Shown here one piece after another: positions 1-6,669 of a stretch of DNA of 64,000 bases. Numbering within the stretch: position 1 is the first letter of the stretch; every line of letters begins with the position of its first letter. Made by a program: the position numbers and the translations under genes. The notes beneath the pieces are model-generated. The model worked only from the letters and a program-made list of their open reading frames with translations. It searched no databases and had not been told where the DNA came from. The DNA is taken from NCBI RefSeq assembly GCF_003990975.1, contig NZ_RZJR01000007.1, positions 295,760 to 359,759 on the forward strand, given 5' to 3'. Source of the DNA: Cohnella sp. AR92 (GTDB lineage: Bacteria > Bacillota > Bacilli > Paenibacillales > Paenibacillaceae).

Positions 1-491
1 ATCCACATCGTGTAGGCACCATTGTTCTGCGGTTGGCCTTGAACGGCATCCGGGTAGGCCTCGATCGCCTCATTCCTTGTACTTCCAACTCCAATATTAT
101 TTTGTGTTCTCATTTTAGAACCGGAACTCACTATTATGGAGTCTACCCCCCTTGCATCGTCACTTTCTCCGGAGCGGTAGAAACTAATAGACATATCCAA
201 CTCATCATAGATCCACCACATATCCGGGCTTCCCCCGCCTCCATTCTGAGTGCTTGAAGGATCGCCAAGAACGCGCTTGACCTCATCTTGCGTGTCTCCG
301 ATGTGTACTCCTGCTATCGATATGTTTTCTTTTGTTAAGGAACCTTGACCGGCTTCTTTTACGTTCTGTACGATTCTCTGATTGGCGCTTTCATTAGGAC
401 TTGCTTTATCTCCATCAGTCTCGCTACGGGTACATCCCGCAAGCAACAATCCAATTATGCTTGCCATAATAATCCCTTTTTTCAAATACAA
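1..491 (-). CDS. Lipoprotein, C-terminus cut by window edge
   Basis: Reading leftward, a TTG at 491-489 opens a frame that stays open to base 1, so at least 163 residues are present and the end is missing. TTG is chosen because a GAGGTGG ribosome-binding site (504-498) precedes it by six bases; ATG 467-465 is the alternative. A short basic N-terminus, a hydrophobic stretch and the lipobox LLAGC (Cys20) predict a membrane-anchored lipoprotein. After a polar linker comes a segment with GVHIGDTQDEVKRVLGDPS, the pattern seen in DUF4309, CAP-associated and SmpA-like small domains. Function is unknown. Codon use is AT-rich compared with the rest of the window. The upstream region carries the same 11-mer as the next lipoprotein gene. 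Confidence 0.8.
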   Translation of the reverse strand, partial: MYLKKGIIMASIIGLLLAGCTRSETDGDKASPNESANQRIVQNVKEAGQGSLTKENISIAGVHIGDTQDEVKRVLGDPSSTQNGGGGSPDMWWIYDELDMSISFYRSGESDDARGVDSIIVSSGSKMRTQNNIGVGSTRNEAIEAYPDAVQGQPQNNGAYTMW

Positions 492-605
492 TCTATACCA
501 CCTCACAAATCTCAATATGTATATGGACTGCAGACGAATGGAAAAAGTTTCAAGCCATAAGTCATTTATTAAAGTGAGCGTCATTGATTAACTACGTTGT
601 CTTTT

Positions 606-1298
606 CTAATTGACCTCTTGTAACGACAGTTCCCCCACCGTTAATGATTGATCTAACATTTGAAATTCGGCTTCTACAGTAGCCATGAAATTTCCAGGAG
701 ATACTTGGGCGGGCACTTCAGCTATCACTTGTTTATCCTCAATCCTATACCGGACAATATTGCCAAAGACAACGTCGTCAAACCATAAGCCCGCTTCCTT
801 AACCCCGTATTCCTTAGTCAACGTTTTGCCTTTATAGGACAAGGAAAAACGATGTTTTCCATCGTTTATTTCGTGGCTCGACTTCACGCTGGAACGAACC
901 GCTTGAACCGGGTCTTGTACGGAAAACTCATAGTAGTCGTTCTTTAGGGCATGAAGCTCTGTTTTTTGTACTCCGGTTCCGTATCCCGACGTAAGCACGA
1001 TAATGATCTCATTCTCCGGGCCGTTATCCATGTTTTCAACGTATATCTCGGGACTATAGGTTGGGTTTGCGACATTCTTCCAAGGGAACTTCTTTTCTTG
1101 GTTTCTTATTTTCACGGTCAAGCCTGTGAACATCTCCCCCGTTGCCTTGGTATCGGCAAGGATCTGAACGGATTTATCCTGGCTTTCAGATATAACCTGC
1201 TGCGTTGCTTCTGAACTTATGGGTTCACTGGTTGCAGAGGAATTAGAACATCCCGCCATGAGAAAGCATAAACCGATCACGCTTAAATACTTCTTCAT
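606..1298 (-). CDS. Hypothetical lipoprotein
   Basis: A 230-residue protein beginning MKKYLSVIGLC with lipobox LMAGC (Cys16), so it is probably lipid-anchored on the outer face of the membrane. After a Ser/Thr-rich linker the mature part has predicted beta-strand character (the EIIIVLTSGYGTG segment and alternating polar/hydrophobic strands). It resembles a solitary extracytoplasmic beta-sandwich domain, but I do not recognise the family. The start is supported by AGGAGGG ahead of the ATG. It lies downstream of the split-sigma operon, separated from it by a terminator, and has its own ECF-like promoter candidate. It is AT-rich like its left-hand neighbour. Confidence 0.85.
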   Translation of the reverse strand: MKKYLSVIGLCFLMAGCSNSSATSEPISSEATQQVISESQDKSVQILADTKATGEMFTGLTVKIRNQEKKFPWKNVANPTYSPEIYVENMDNGPENEIIIVLTSGYGTGVQKTELHALKNDYYEFSVQDPVQAVRSSVKSSHEINDGKHRFSLSYKGKTLTKEYGVKEAGLWFDDVVFGNIVRYRIEDKQVIAEVPAQVSPGNFMATVEAEFQMLDQSLTVGELSLQEVN

Positions 1299-1339
1299 CT
1301 GTATCCCTCCTCATGTTCTCAAAAGTATCCATTATTAAG

Positions 1340-1368
1340 TAGACATCTTTATCCTTCCAAAAGTTTCA
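1340..1368 (-). promoter_or_regulatory. ECF-like promoter candidate for the lipoprotein gene
   Basis: Leftward TGAAAC (1368-1363), a 17-base spacer, then TGTCTA (1345-1340). This resembles the TGAAAC-N16/17-CGTCTA pattern of Bacillus extracytoplasmic-function sigma factors. The -35 part, TTGAAACTTTT, recurs at 553-543 ahead of the first lipoprotein. Confidence 0.4.
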
Positions 1369-1382
1369 AATAAACATTCCCA

Positions 1383-1411
1383 AAAAGAAAAAACCGCTCA
1401 CAAACGAGCGG
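1383..1411 (-). terminator. Rho-independent terminator of the split-sigma operon
   Basis: Stem CCGCTC (1394-1399) / GAGCGG (1406-1411) with a six-base loop, followed leftward by a T-rich tract (1393-1385). Confidence 0.75.
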
Positions 1412-1427
1412 GATTGGTACGATTCCG

Positions 1428-1670
1428 TTAGAAAGAGTCACTAAGATTGCGGCAGAAAGAGGTGAAGTCTGGATTCTTCGACATGTCGTAACCTTGTACT
1501 TTGTTGATAATCCTCTCGATAATAGATTGTTCAAGATCATCCTGCCGATCTTGTTTCATCTTGTATTTTGCGCTTCTAATAACCGGCATAAACATGGACA
1601 AGATGCTTTGCATGGCCTCTTTGTCACCGTCTTGCGCTTTTTGCACGAGCTCGTACAGGTCATTTTCCAT
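1428..1670 (-). CDS. rsoA: RsoA-like co-sigma subunit (YvrHa family)
   Basis: An 80-residue protein starting MENDLYELVQKAQDGDKEAM, with helical character resembling sigma region 2 / HTH_16 domains. In Bacillus subtilis RsoA (about 79 residues) supplies the core-RNA-polymerase-binding part of a split sigma factor together with SigO. Here it is the last gene of a three-gene leftward operon; its start overlaps the end of the YvrJ-like gene by 11 bases, which implies translational coupling. Size, family and linkage to a SigO-like gene fit together. Assignment rests on remembered family features and context, not an alignment. No oxalate decarboxylase gene, the usual SigO target, is visible nearby. 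Confidence 0.7.
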   Translation of the reverse strand: MENDLYELVQKAQDGDKEAMQSILSMFMPVIRSAKYKMKQDRQDDLEQSIIERIINKVQGYDMSKNPDFTSFCRNLSDSF

Positions 1671-1851
1671 GGCTATCCTCGCTTGAATTCTTTTTTATTA
1701 CTTCCGTCAACCTGAGAATGCTCTCGGTCAGCGTTTCGAGTTTTTTCTCAAACCGGATAAGCAGGTATCCCGTTAAGACAATGGGAAACCCAACCTGACT
1801 GACCGCGGTAAGCAAATAGGTAAGGGTCTGGCTCTCTTCCAAACTCGTCAC
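1660..1851 (-). CDS. yvrJ: YvrJ family small membrane protein
   Basis: A 63-residue protein with one hydrophobic segment (QVGFPIVLTGYLLI, about residues 18-32) followed by a charged amphipathic tail (EKKLETLTESILRLTEVIKK). This is the architecture and signature of the YvrJ family, which in B. subtilis lies in the sigO-rsoA locus. Its role is unknown. GTG 1851 is the likely start: the upstream sigma gene stops within the same GTGA, a four-base overlap, and the run of G just before it can serve as ribosome-binding site. It sits between the two sigma subunits, so it may be a membrane partner or sensor for them; that is inference. Confidence 0.75.
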   Translation of the reverse strand: MTSLEESQTLTYLLTAVSQVGFPIVLTGYLLIRFEKKLETLTESILRLTEVIKKNSSEDSHGK

Positions 1852-2453
1852 CCCCTCTCTATCAAGGCAAGTCGCAGTTTCTTCAAGGCTAAGTTCCTTG
1901 TTTTGCTCACGGCCTGCGGGGATACTCCAATCATTCGTGCGATTTCGTTATCCTGGTAACACAAGGAGTAATAGAGAGTGGCGATATGCTGTTGTTTAGG
2001 GGAGAGGATAGCGAAGGCACGTGAAAGGCTCTCGTTTGAGAAGGAGACTTTAAATTGATCGGGGTCTGCTAGAATGGCCTCCGACTCCGATTGAATTTGC
2101 TTGGATAATTGTCTTTCTCCCAGAGTCTCCCCGCCATCCCCCTCTGCTGAGGAGGGGCGATCGAAAATCAATGGATATCGATTATCATTCTTTCGATGTT
2201 GACGTTGCTGATCGATTGTACAGAATTTAATAGTGGAGACAAGATACTTGACGAATCGAATTCTAAAAAAGTGTTTGCGGAATCGGTCATCGAGTTCCTT
2301 TCTGCCTTCTTCTTCCCCATCGAGAGCTCTTAATAGAAGTACGACATGCCGATCCGTTAGAAAAAAATCTCGAATAACGCGATCCGAATATACAAGTCGG
2401 TTCTCTTCGCAGTGTCGTTGGAATCTTTCTCTCTGAACTGGAGTAAGTGCCAT
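1848..2453 (-). CDS. sigO: SigO-like sigma factor (YvrI family)
   Basis: A 201-residue protein. The C-terminal third (about residues 148-197) is a sigma region 4-type helix-turn-helix: LSPKQQHIATLYYSL, then DNEIARMIGVSPQAVSKTR. The middle (DDRFRKHFFRIRFVKYL) matches the SigO/YvrI type, and there is no full region 2. In B. subtilis SigO and RsoA together form one functional sigma factor, and the RsoA-like gene lies in this operon. ATG 2453 has a GGGGGG ribosome-binding site. Transcription should start from the promoter at 2641-2614, leaving a leader of about 150 bases that carries a second palindrome. Confidence in a SigO-type sigma is good; the regulon is unknown. Confidence 0.8.
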   Translation of the reverse strand: MALTPVQRERFQRHCEENRLVYSDRVIRDFFLTDRHVVLLLRALDGEEEGRKELDDRFRKHFFRIRFVKYLVSTIKFCTIDQQRQHRKNDNRYPLIFDRPSSAEGDGGETLGERQLSKQIQSESEAILADPDQFKVSFSNESLSRAFAILSPKQQHIATLYYSLCYQDNEIARMIGVSPQAVSKTRNLALKKLRLALIERG

Positions 2454-2525
2454 TTACATCCCCCCTTAGCCTCGTAGAATGCATCTATCCTAAAAGTGGA
2501 AATAAACTGCAATAAAACAACCAAC

Positions 2526-2542
2526 TTTACCATTTTGGTAAA
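2526..2542. promoter_or_regulatory. Palindromic operator candidate in the sigO leader
   Basis: TTTACCATTTTGGTAAA is a perfect 7-bp inverted repeat around three bases, between the promoter and the sigO start. Near-copies occur at 2620-2634 and 3590-3606, beside the XRE gene. Confidence 0.6.
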
Positions 2543-2613
2543 ATAACTAAACGACTTCTCTCCCAATCGTTAAGATCCCCCAAATTTTTTCCAAGATCTC
2601 GCCATAATAGGAT

Positions 2614-2641
2614 AGTATATTACCATTATGGCAAGTGTCAA
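2614..2641 (-). promoter_or_regulatory. SigA-type promoter of the sigO operon with operator in its spacer
   Basis: Leftward TTGACA (2641-2636), 16 bases, TATACT (2619-2614). The spacer contains TTACCATTATGGCAA (2634-2620), a near-copy of the palindrome at 2526-2542. A repressor bound there would block RNA polymerase. The -10 side is also part of a longer GCCATAAT...ATTATGGC inverted repeat (2601-2632). Confidence 0.7.
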
Positions 2642-2694
2642 CCCGAATTAAGCTACATAAATCAGGTCGTTTGCCAAATCGGAAATCACCTAGA

Positions 2695-3513
2695 CTATCC
2701 TTGCTGCCGCTCTGTTACATAGAAAGAAACGTTATCAACCTTCCAGTCGCGACCATCGAAAAGAAAAGTCACTTGCCGATGAAGGACTTTGCCCGGCTCG
2801 GTGTATTCGGGGTGGAGATCGCCTTCGGACGACTCCAGGTAGATTGCGGTTTTCTCATCCTTGTACGCGACGTTCCCTAGCCGAATGGAATTGACGATCC
2901 TCACGTTATACGCTAGTCCTTTGCTAGAAGACAACGACTGGATCATTTTATCCGTAAAATAAGAGCTGAAGGTGGTCTTAACGTTCTTTATGGACGCCAG
3001 ATTGGTCGCTTCGTTCACTTTACTAATCATGTCGGTAAGCTGCTGTTCCGTGATTTTCTTGAGAATCTGCGGGGCTGGCTTCTCCGGGATGATTCGGATC
3101 TGCTTGCCGTCGAGAGAGACGGTAGCCGATTGGGCGGCCTGGCTCCATTCCACCTCCGCCCCCATTACCTGGCTGACGAATCGCAACGGCACGAAGGTCC
3201 GGCTATTCTCCAGGTACGCAGGCACGTCGATCTGAACCTCTTTTTGATTGACATAAACAATCTTCGAATCGACCTTGAGGACGATGACGACATCCCCTTT
3301 GATAATCGTGATGTCTTTGGACTTCGAATCCCATGCGACCTCGGCTCCCATCTTCTCCGATACGGAACGCAGGGGGATAAGCATCCGATTCTCCTTGAGC
3401 TTTCCTTCCACTGCAGGATCTGCCTCGTCCGCATAAGCGGAGGCAGATAATAAGGGCGCACTCCACAGCGCGGTGCCTAATAATAGGACAAGCATTCCGT
3501 TCGTTCGGATCAT
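2695..3513 (-). CDS. Secreted stalk-domain (copper amine oxidase N-terminal-like) protein
   Basis: A 272-residue protein with a signal peptide (hydrophobic residues 7-25, likely cleavage near AYA-DE). A copper-amine-oxidase N-terminal-like stalk domain follows at about residues 38-140, with the two typical half-repeats MLIPLRSVSEKMGAEVAWD and TFVPLRFVSQVMGAEVEW. The C-terminal 130 residues look like an NTF2/DUF-type alpha-beta domain (VTFLFDGRDWKVDNVSFYV) that I cannot name. Such proteins act outside the cell or in the wall in Paenibacillus relatives and have no amine oxidase activity themselves. It is read away from the XRE gene, sharing its upstream region with that gene's operator. Whether the same repressor acts on it is unknown. 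Confidence 0.85.
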   Translation of the reverse strand: MIRTNGMLVLLLGTALWSAPLLSASAYADEADPAVEGKLKENRMLIPLRSVSEKMGAEVAWDSKSKDITIIKGDVVIVLKVDSKIVYVNQKEVQIDVPAYLENSRTFVPLRFVSQVMGAEVEWSQAAQSATVSLDGKQIRIIPEKPAPQILKKITEQQLTDMISKVNEATNLASIKNVKTTFSSYFTDKMIQSLSSSKGLAYNVRIVNSIRLGNVAYKDEKTAIYLESSEGDLHPEYTEPGKVLHRQVTFLFDGRDWKVDNVSFYVTERQQG

Positions 3514-3589
3514 GCATAGACCTCCCTATTCCTTTTCAGAATAAGACTCCATTTATAGGAAAATGTTGCAACAGGGGATCTGAAACCAT

Positions 3590-3619
3590 TTTACCAATAT
3601 GGAAAACATGTGCTATACT
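3590..3619 (+). promoter_or_regulatory. Promoter and operator of the XRE gene
   Basis: Extended -10 TGCTATACT (3611-3619) with a weak -35 TTACCA (3591-3596) at 17-base spacing. The palindrome TTTACCAATATGGAAAA (3590-3606) covers the -35, as expected for autorepression. It matches the sites at 2526-2542 and 2620-2634. Confidence 0.6.
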
Positions 3620-3655
3620 GAATCCATCCAATTCCGGAGTAAAGGAAGATTCTCT

Positions 3656-4048
3656 ATGACATTGGGCAAGAGATTAAGAGAACGGCGAGAACGCTTCGGC
3701 AAGACGCAGCTGGATGCCGCGAGAGAGCTGGGGATCAGCAACGTCCAGCTGTCCCGGTACGAATCGGACGACCGCAAGCCGGAGCCCGAGATGCTGAGCC
3801 GGTTCGCCGAATATTACCGGACGACGACCGACTACCTGCTGGGCCGGACGGAAGACACCACGCTGGGAAGCGGAAGCTCCGCCAACCTAGCCGAGTTCGA
3901 ACGCTTCATCAATAACCCGGAGCACGGCGTTTTTTTCAAAGAATATCTGAATGCCCCCGAAGAGAGAAAAGAAGAGATGCTGAGATTCTGGGAGTTTATT
4001 CGAGAGAAAGAACGGAATCGCCGGCCTGGCGACCGCCAAGGAGAGTAA
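3656..4048 (+). CDS. XRE-family (ImmR/SinR-like) repressor
   Basis: A 130-residue DNA-binding protein. Residues 1-65 form a lambda-Cro/XRE helix-turn-helix (TQLDAARELGISNVQLSRYE, then PEPEMLSRFAEYYRTTTDYLLGR), and the charged helical C-terminus would serve for oligomerisation. ATG 3656 is chosen because AAAGGAAG (3641-3648) precedes it at the right distance; an in-frame ATG at 3599 lies inside the operator, upstream of the transcription start. A terminator and then an ImmA/IrrE-type protease gene follow. In ICEBs1 and related elements the protease cleaves its XRE partner. The palindromes around this gene and the sigO operon are the likely binding sites; this is inference. Confidence 0.85.
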   Translation: MTLGKRLRERRERFGKTQLDAARELGISNVQLSRYESDDRKPEPEMLSRFAEYYRTTTDYLLGRTEDTTLGSGSSANLAEFERFINNPEHGVFFKEYLNAPEERKEEMLRFWEFIREKERNRRPGDRQGE

Positions 4049-4083
4049 ACAAATCGCCCGATCTGTATTATGATAAGTGGAGC

Positions 4084-4106
4084 ACGCCCGAAGGGGCGTT
4101 CCTTTT
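4084..4106 (+). terminator. Terminator between the XRE and protease genes
   Basis: Stem ACGCCC (4084-4089) / GGGCGT (4094-4099), followed by TCCTTTTTA. It suggests that the protease gene is transcribed largely from its own promoter. Confidence 0.65.
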
Positions 4107-4118
4107 TACCCATTAATG

Positions 4119-4140
4119 CGAACATACATTCCCGTAAAAT
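4119..4140 (+). promoter_or_regulatory. LexA/SOS-box-like site next to the -10 of the protease gene
   Basis: CGAACATACATTCC (4119-4132) matches the B. subtilis LexA consensus CGAACRNRYGTTYC at all but one position (A for the first G of GTT). A -10-like TAAAAT follows at 4135-4140; no good -35 is visible. Confidence 0.45.
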
Positions 4141-4151
4141 GAGGTGCAGCT

Positions 4152-4742
4152 ATGCTTCGATACGATATGACGACTCCGATGGAGCAGTGGATCGAGAACC
4201 TGTGGAGGAGAGCCGGAATCCTGTCGCCCGCCCAGCTTAACGTCGATGAGGTGGCGAACCGCCTCAATGTCTGGGTTCATTACCTGAACCAGTCCAGCAA
4301 GGCGCTGGAATGGATGGGGATGCGCTCGATCTTGCTGGACCGCAGGCTGAGCCGGGTCGAGCAATGGGAGGACTTCCTGCACGAGCTGTGCCACGTGCTG
4401 AGGCATGCGGGCAGCCAGACGCTGATGCCCCAGGCGTTCCTGGAGCATCAGGAGGCGGACGCGAACCGCTTCGTCCTGTACGCGGCCGTCCCTTCCTTCA
4501 TGCTGCAGGGCGTTCGCCTGCCCGAGCGCCAGAGCGAAGCCGCCGATTGGATCGCTTCTCACTTCGGGGTGACCCATACGCTTGCCTATCAGCGGCTGGA
4601 GCAGATCCAACGCCGCACGTTCGAAGCCATTCTGTGGGAGGAACTGGAGAAGCTCGAAGGGAGCAGGGGCGGCCGACCGTCGCGGAGCCGGTCCGGCGGA
4701 GATGCGCTATCCGCGTCCTTGGCCGAAGTTTTCGCGCTTTAG
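4152..4742 (+). CDS. ImmA/IrrE family metalloprotease
   Basis: A 196-residue protein with the zinc-protease motif HELCH (residues 77-81) and a downstream EADANRF segment (Glu101) that supplies the third ligand in ImmA/IrrE (DUF955) proteins. An N-terminal helical region (about 1-75) and a charged Arg/Gly/Ser-rich tail (about 168-185) flank it. Known members cleave a partner XRE repressor (ImmA-ImmR of ICEBs1; IrrE-DdrO of Deinococcus), usually after DNA damage. The XRE gene is directly upstream. The start is supported by GAGGTG ahead of ATG 4152. No other mobile-element genes lie beside it, so the pair looks domesticated. Its real substrate is not shown by the sequence. Confidence 0.88.
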   Translation: MLRYDMTTPMEQWIENLWRRAGILSPAQLNVDEVANRLNVWVHYLNQSSKALEWMGMRSILLDRRLSRVEQWEDFLHELCHVLRHAGSQTLMPQAFLEHQEADANRFVLYAAVPSFMLQGVRLPERQSEAADWIASHFGVTHTLAYQRLEQIQRRTFEAILWEELEKLEGSRGGRPSRSRSGGDALSASLAEVFAL

Positions 4743-4822
4743 GGCAAACGAGGTTGAACCCTTTTCTGATCGAAACAGTCTAATTCCTTGATCAGACTAT
4801 ATATCGATTAGAGGCGATTCGA

Positions 4823-5635
4823 TTGAGAAACCAGACTTGGCAATGGCTCTCGTTGACTTCATTAGCACTCCTGTTGTTCGCTGCAGGGTGCCAAAGTTCT
4901 TCTTCCGATCAGAACTTACCCGCAGCTACCTCATCCGCATCTCCTTCTACCGTTCCTCTTGCAACGAGCACCGAATCGGCTAGCCCGGCTGCACCGAGCC
5001 CATCGGCAAGCTCGGACGAAGCGCTAGTAACGGAAGGAACGGTACCTTCGGGTGCCAAATGGGCGATTTATCGGGAGCACGCAGGGAAGGAGCTTACGTT
5101 CCACCTTGAGAAGGGGAATGGAGAACAGCAGGAGACGATCATTCCCGTTCAACAGGATTGGGAGCGGAACGTGCAGCGGGAAGGCGTCTTCCCTTCGATC
5201 GGCGGAAGCGGAGCGCAGACGGGCGATTGGCTGCTTCTTACTTCCGATCCCGGCTTGGGGCAGATGTCCAAGAGCCTATATCGATTGGACGGGAAGAAAG
5301 GGGCTTGGGCATTCGTTGCCGATCTTAGCACGGTGTTGGACGGTTATCCGACGGGAATGGCTTTCCGCGATTCGCTGCACGGTTGGATTGCGGCGACCTA
5401 TCACGGCGCGAGCTCCGTTCCGTTGTTTCGCACCGAAGACGGAGGCAGCCATTGGGCGCTGCAGGAGATCTCGATCCCGGAAGGCTTTAAATACGGCAAT
5501 GCATTCCCTCCGGAGTTCGACTCTTCCGATCCGCGCAACGGTACTCTTTCTATCCAATTCGTGAGCGATGATCAGCGTTTGACGGTTGTTTATACGACGT
5601 CCGACGGCGGCGATACCTGGGTCGCCAATCAATAA
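4823..5635 (+). CDS. Lipoprotein with BNR/Asp-box repeats
   Basis: A 270-residue protein starting at TTG 4823, with GAGG eight bases upstream. A hydrophobic N-terminus and lipobox FAAGC (Cys23) predict lipid anchoring; a long Ser/Ala/Pro linker (about 24-65) follows. Two Asp-box (BNR) motifs, TEDGGSHW (204-211) and TSDGGDTW near the C-terminus, indicate part of a beta-propeller of the sialidase/Ycf48 type. It is too short for a full propeller, and no sialidase catalytic residues are evident, so an enzyme role is not claimed. A shared hairpin separates it from the convergent DJ-1-like gene. Confidence 0.85.
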   Translation: MRNQTWQWLSLTSLALLLFAAGCQSSSSDQNLPAATSSASPSTVPLATSTESASPAAPSPSASSDEALVTEGTVPSGAKWAIYREHAGKELTFHLEKGNGEQQETIIPVQQDWERNVQREGVFPSIGGSGAQTGDWLLLTSDPGLGQMSKSLYRLDGKKGAWAFVADLSTVLDGYPTGMAFRDSLHGWIAATYHGASSVPLFRTEDGGSHWALQEISIPEGFKYGNAFPPEFDSSDPRNGTLSIQFVSDDQRLTVVYTTSDGGDTWVANQ

Positions 5636-5678
5636 GAGCCGCGTGGGAGCCGGGCTTCGGCCCGCCTTCTCGCGGCTC
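5636..5678. terminator. Hairpin terminator between convergent genes
   Basis: GAGCCGCG (5636-5643) pairs with CGCGGCTC (5671-5678), with an internal GCCGGGC/GCCCGCC-like stem. T-tracts are weak on both sides. Confidence 0.6.
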
Positions 5679-5697
5679 TCATCCAAAAATTAAAGGC

Positions 5698-6231
5698 TTA
5701 ATAAGCGGTTACGCCGATCTTGTTGATCGTCTCCTGAATGAAGGCCGGCTCGTCCTGCGGGCCGCGGGACGTGATCAGGTTGCCGTCCACGACGACCTCT
5801 TTGTCGACGAACGTACCGCCGGCTTGCTCGATCTCCGCTTGAATGCCGGAATATCCGGTCAGCGTTTTGCCCTGCAGCAATCCGGCGCTGGCCAGCACCT
5901 GCGGGCCGTGGCAGATGGCGGCGATCGGGATGCCTCGGCTGTTCGCCTGCTTCACGAATTCCTGCACGGCCCGGTCGCCGCGCAGCTTCTCCGGAGAGCT
6001 GCCTCCGGGAATGACGACCGCCTCGTAATCCGCCGCATTCGCTTCCGACGCGGCCAGGTGGGTCGTATAGGAGATCGTCCCTTGCTTGCCTTTCAGCTCT
6101 TCGCCGCCCTTAAGCCCGATAATCACGGCGTCGCTGCCGTTCTCCACCATCGCATCGTACGGATTTCTCATCTCCGAATCCTCATAGCCTTCGGCCAAGA
6201 GAAAAGCGACTTTCTTTGCACTCTGTTTCAT
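5698..6231 (-). CDS. DJ-1/PfpI family protein (type 1 glutamine amidotransferase-like)
   Basis: A 177-residue cytosolic protein of the PfpI/YraA/YhbO type. The nucleophile elbow AICHGP (Cys107-His108) and the upstream Glu-containing LLAEGYEDSE segment mark the conserved active site. Family members are described as stress proteins with deglycase, protease or glyoxalase activities; which one applies cannot be read from the sequence. Length is typical. It is a single gene in convergence with the BNR lipoprotein gene. Confidence 0.9.
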   Translation of the reverse strand: MKQSAKKVAFLLAEGYEDSEMRNPYDAMVENGSDAVIIGLKGGEELKGKQGTISYTTHLAASEANAADYEAVVIPGGSSPEKLRGDRAVQEFVKQANSRGIPIAAICHGPQVLASAGLLQGKTLTGYSGIQAEIEQAGGTFVDKEVVVDGNLITSRGPQDEPAFIQETINKIGVTAY

Positions 6232-6384
6232 GACGCATCGCTCCTATCCGAATGAACTTCTTCCCTTCCTGACAGGGATTAGATTACCCGGATAAGCTTG
6301 GAACCAAACGTCATTTCTTGCTTGCGCGAGCAAAGATCGAAGCTCCATTTTCGGCTCGGTTCGATGGATTGGTAAAAGGAGAAT

Positions 6385-6418
6385 GCAAAAATGCGGCCCT
6401 CCGAGGAGGAACCGCATT
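6385..6418 (-). terminator. Terminator downstream of tRNA-Thr
   Basis: AATGCGG (6390-6396) pairs with CCGCATT (6412-6418) and a GGAGG/CCTCC inner stem, followed leftward by TTTGC. Confidence 0.65.
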
Positions 6419-6431
6419 GGGTTTGTTTAGG

Positions 6432-6507
<76 letters not shown>

Positions 6508-6669
6508 GCGACGACTTCTATATATTATCGATTTTCTCCGGACAAGTCAACACTTTTGGCAAATGTATTTTTTTACAGTTTTTACCCCGTGTTTGAACGC
6601 TTATTTCACCCCCTCCGCGATCGCCGCATACGTTGTAAGGACGTTAGCCCAAGGCAAAGGGGAGCAGAC

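Noticed and set aside
1428..4742. Prophage or integrative element at the left end
   Set aside because: The XRE/ImmA pair suggests one, but no integrase, excisionase, relaxase, structural genes or attachment repeats are seen within the window.
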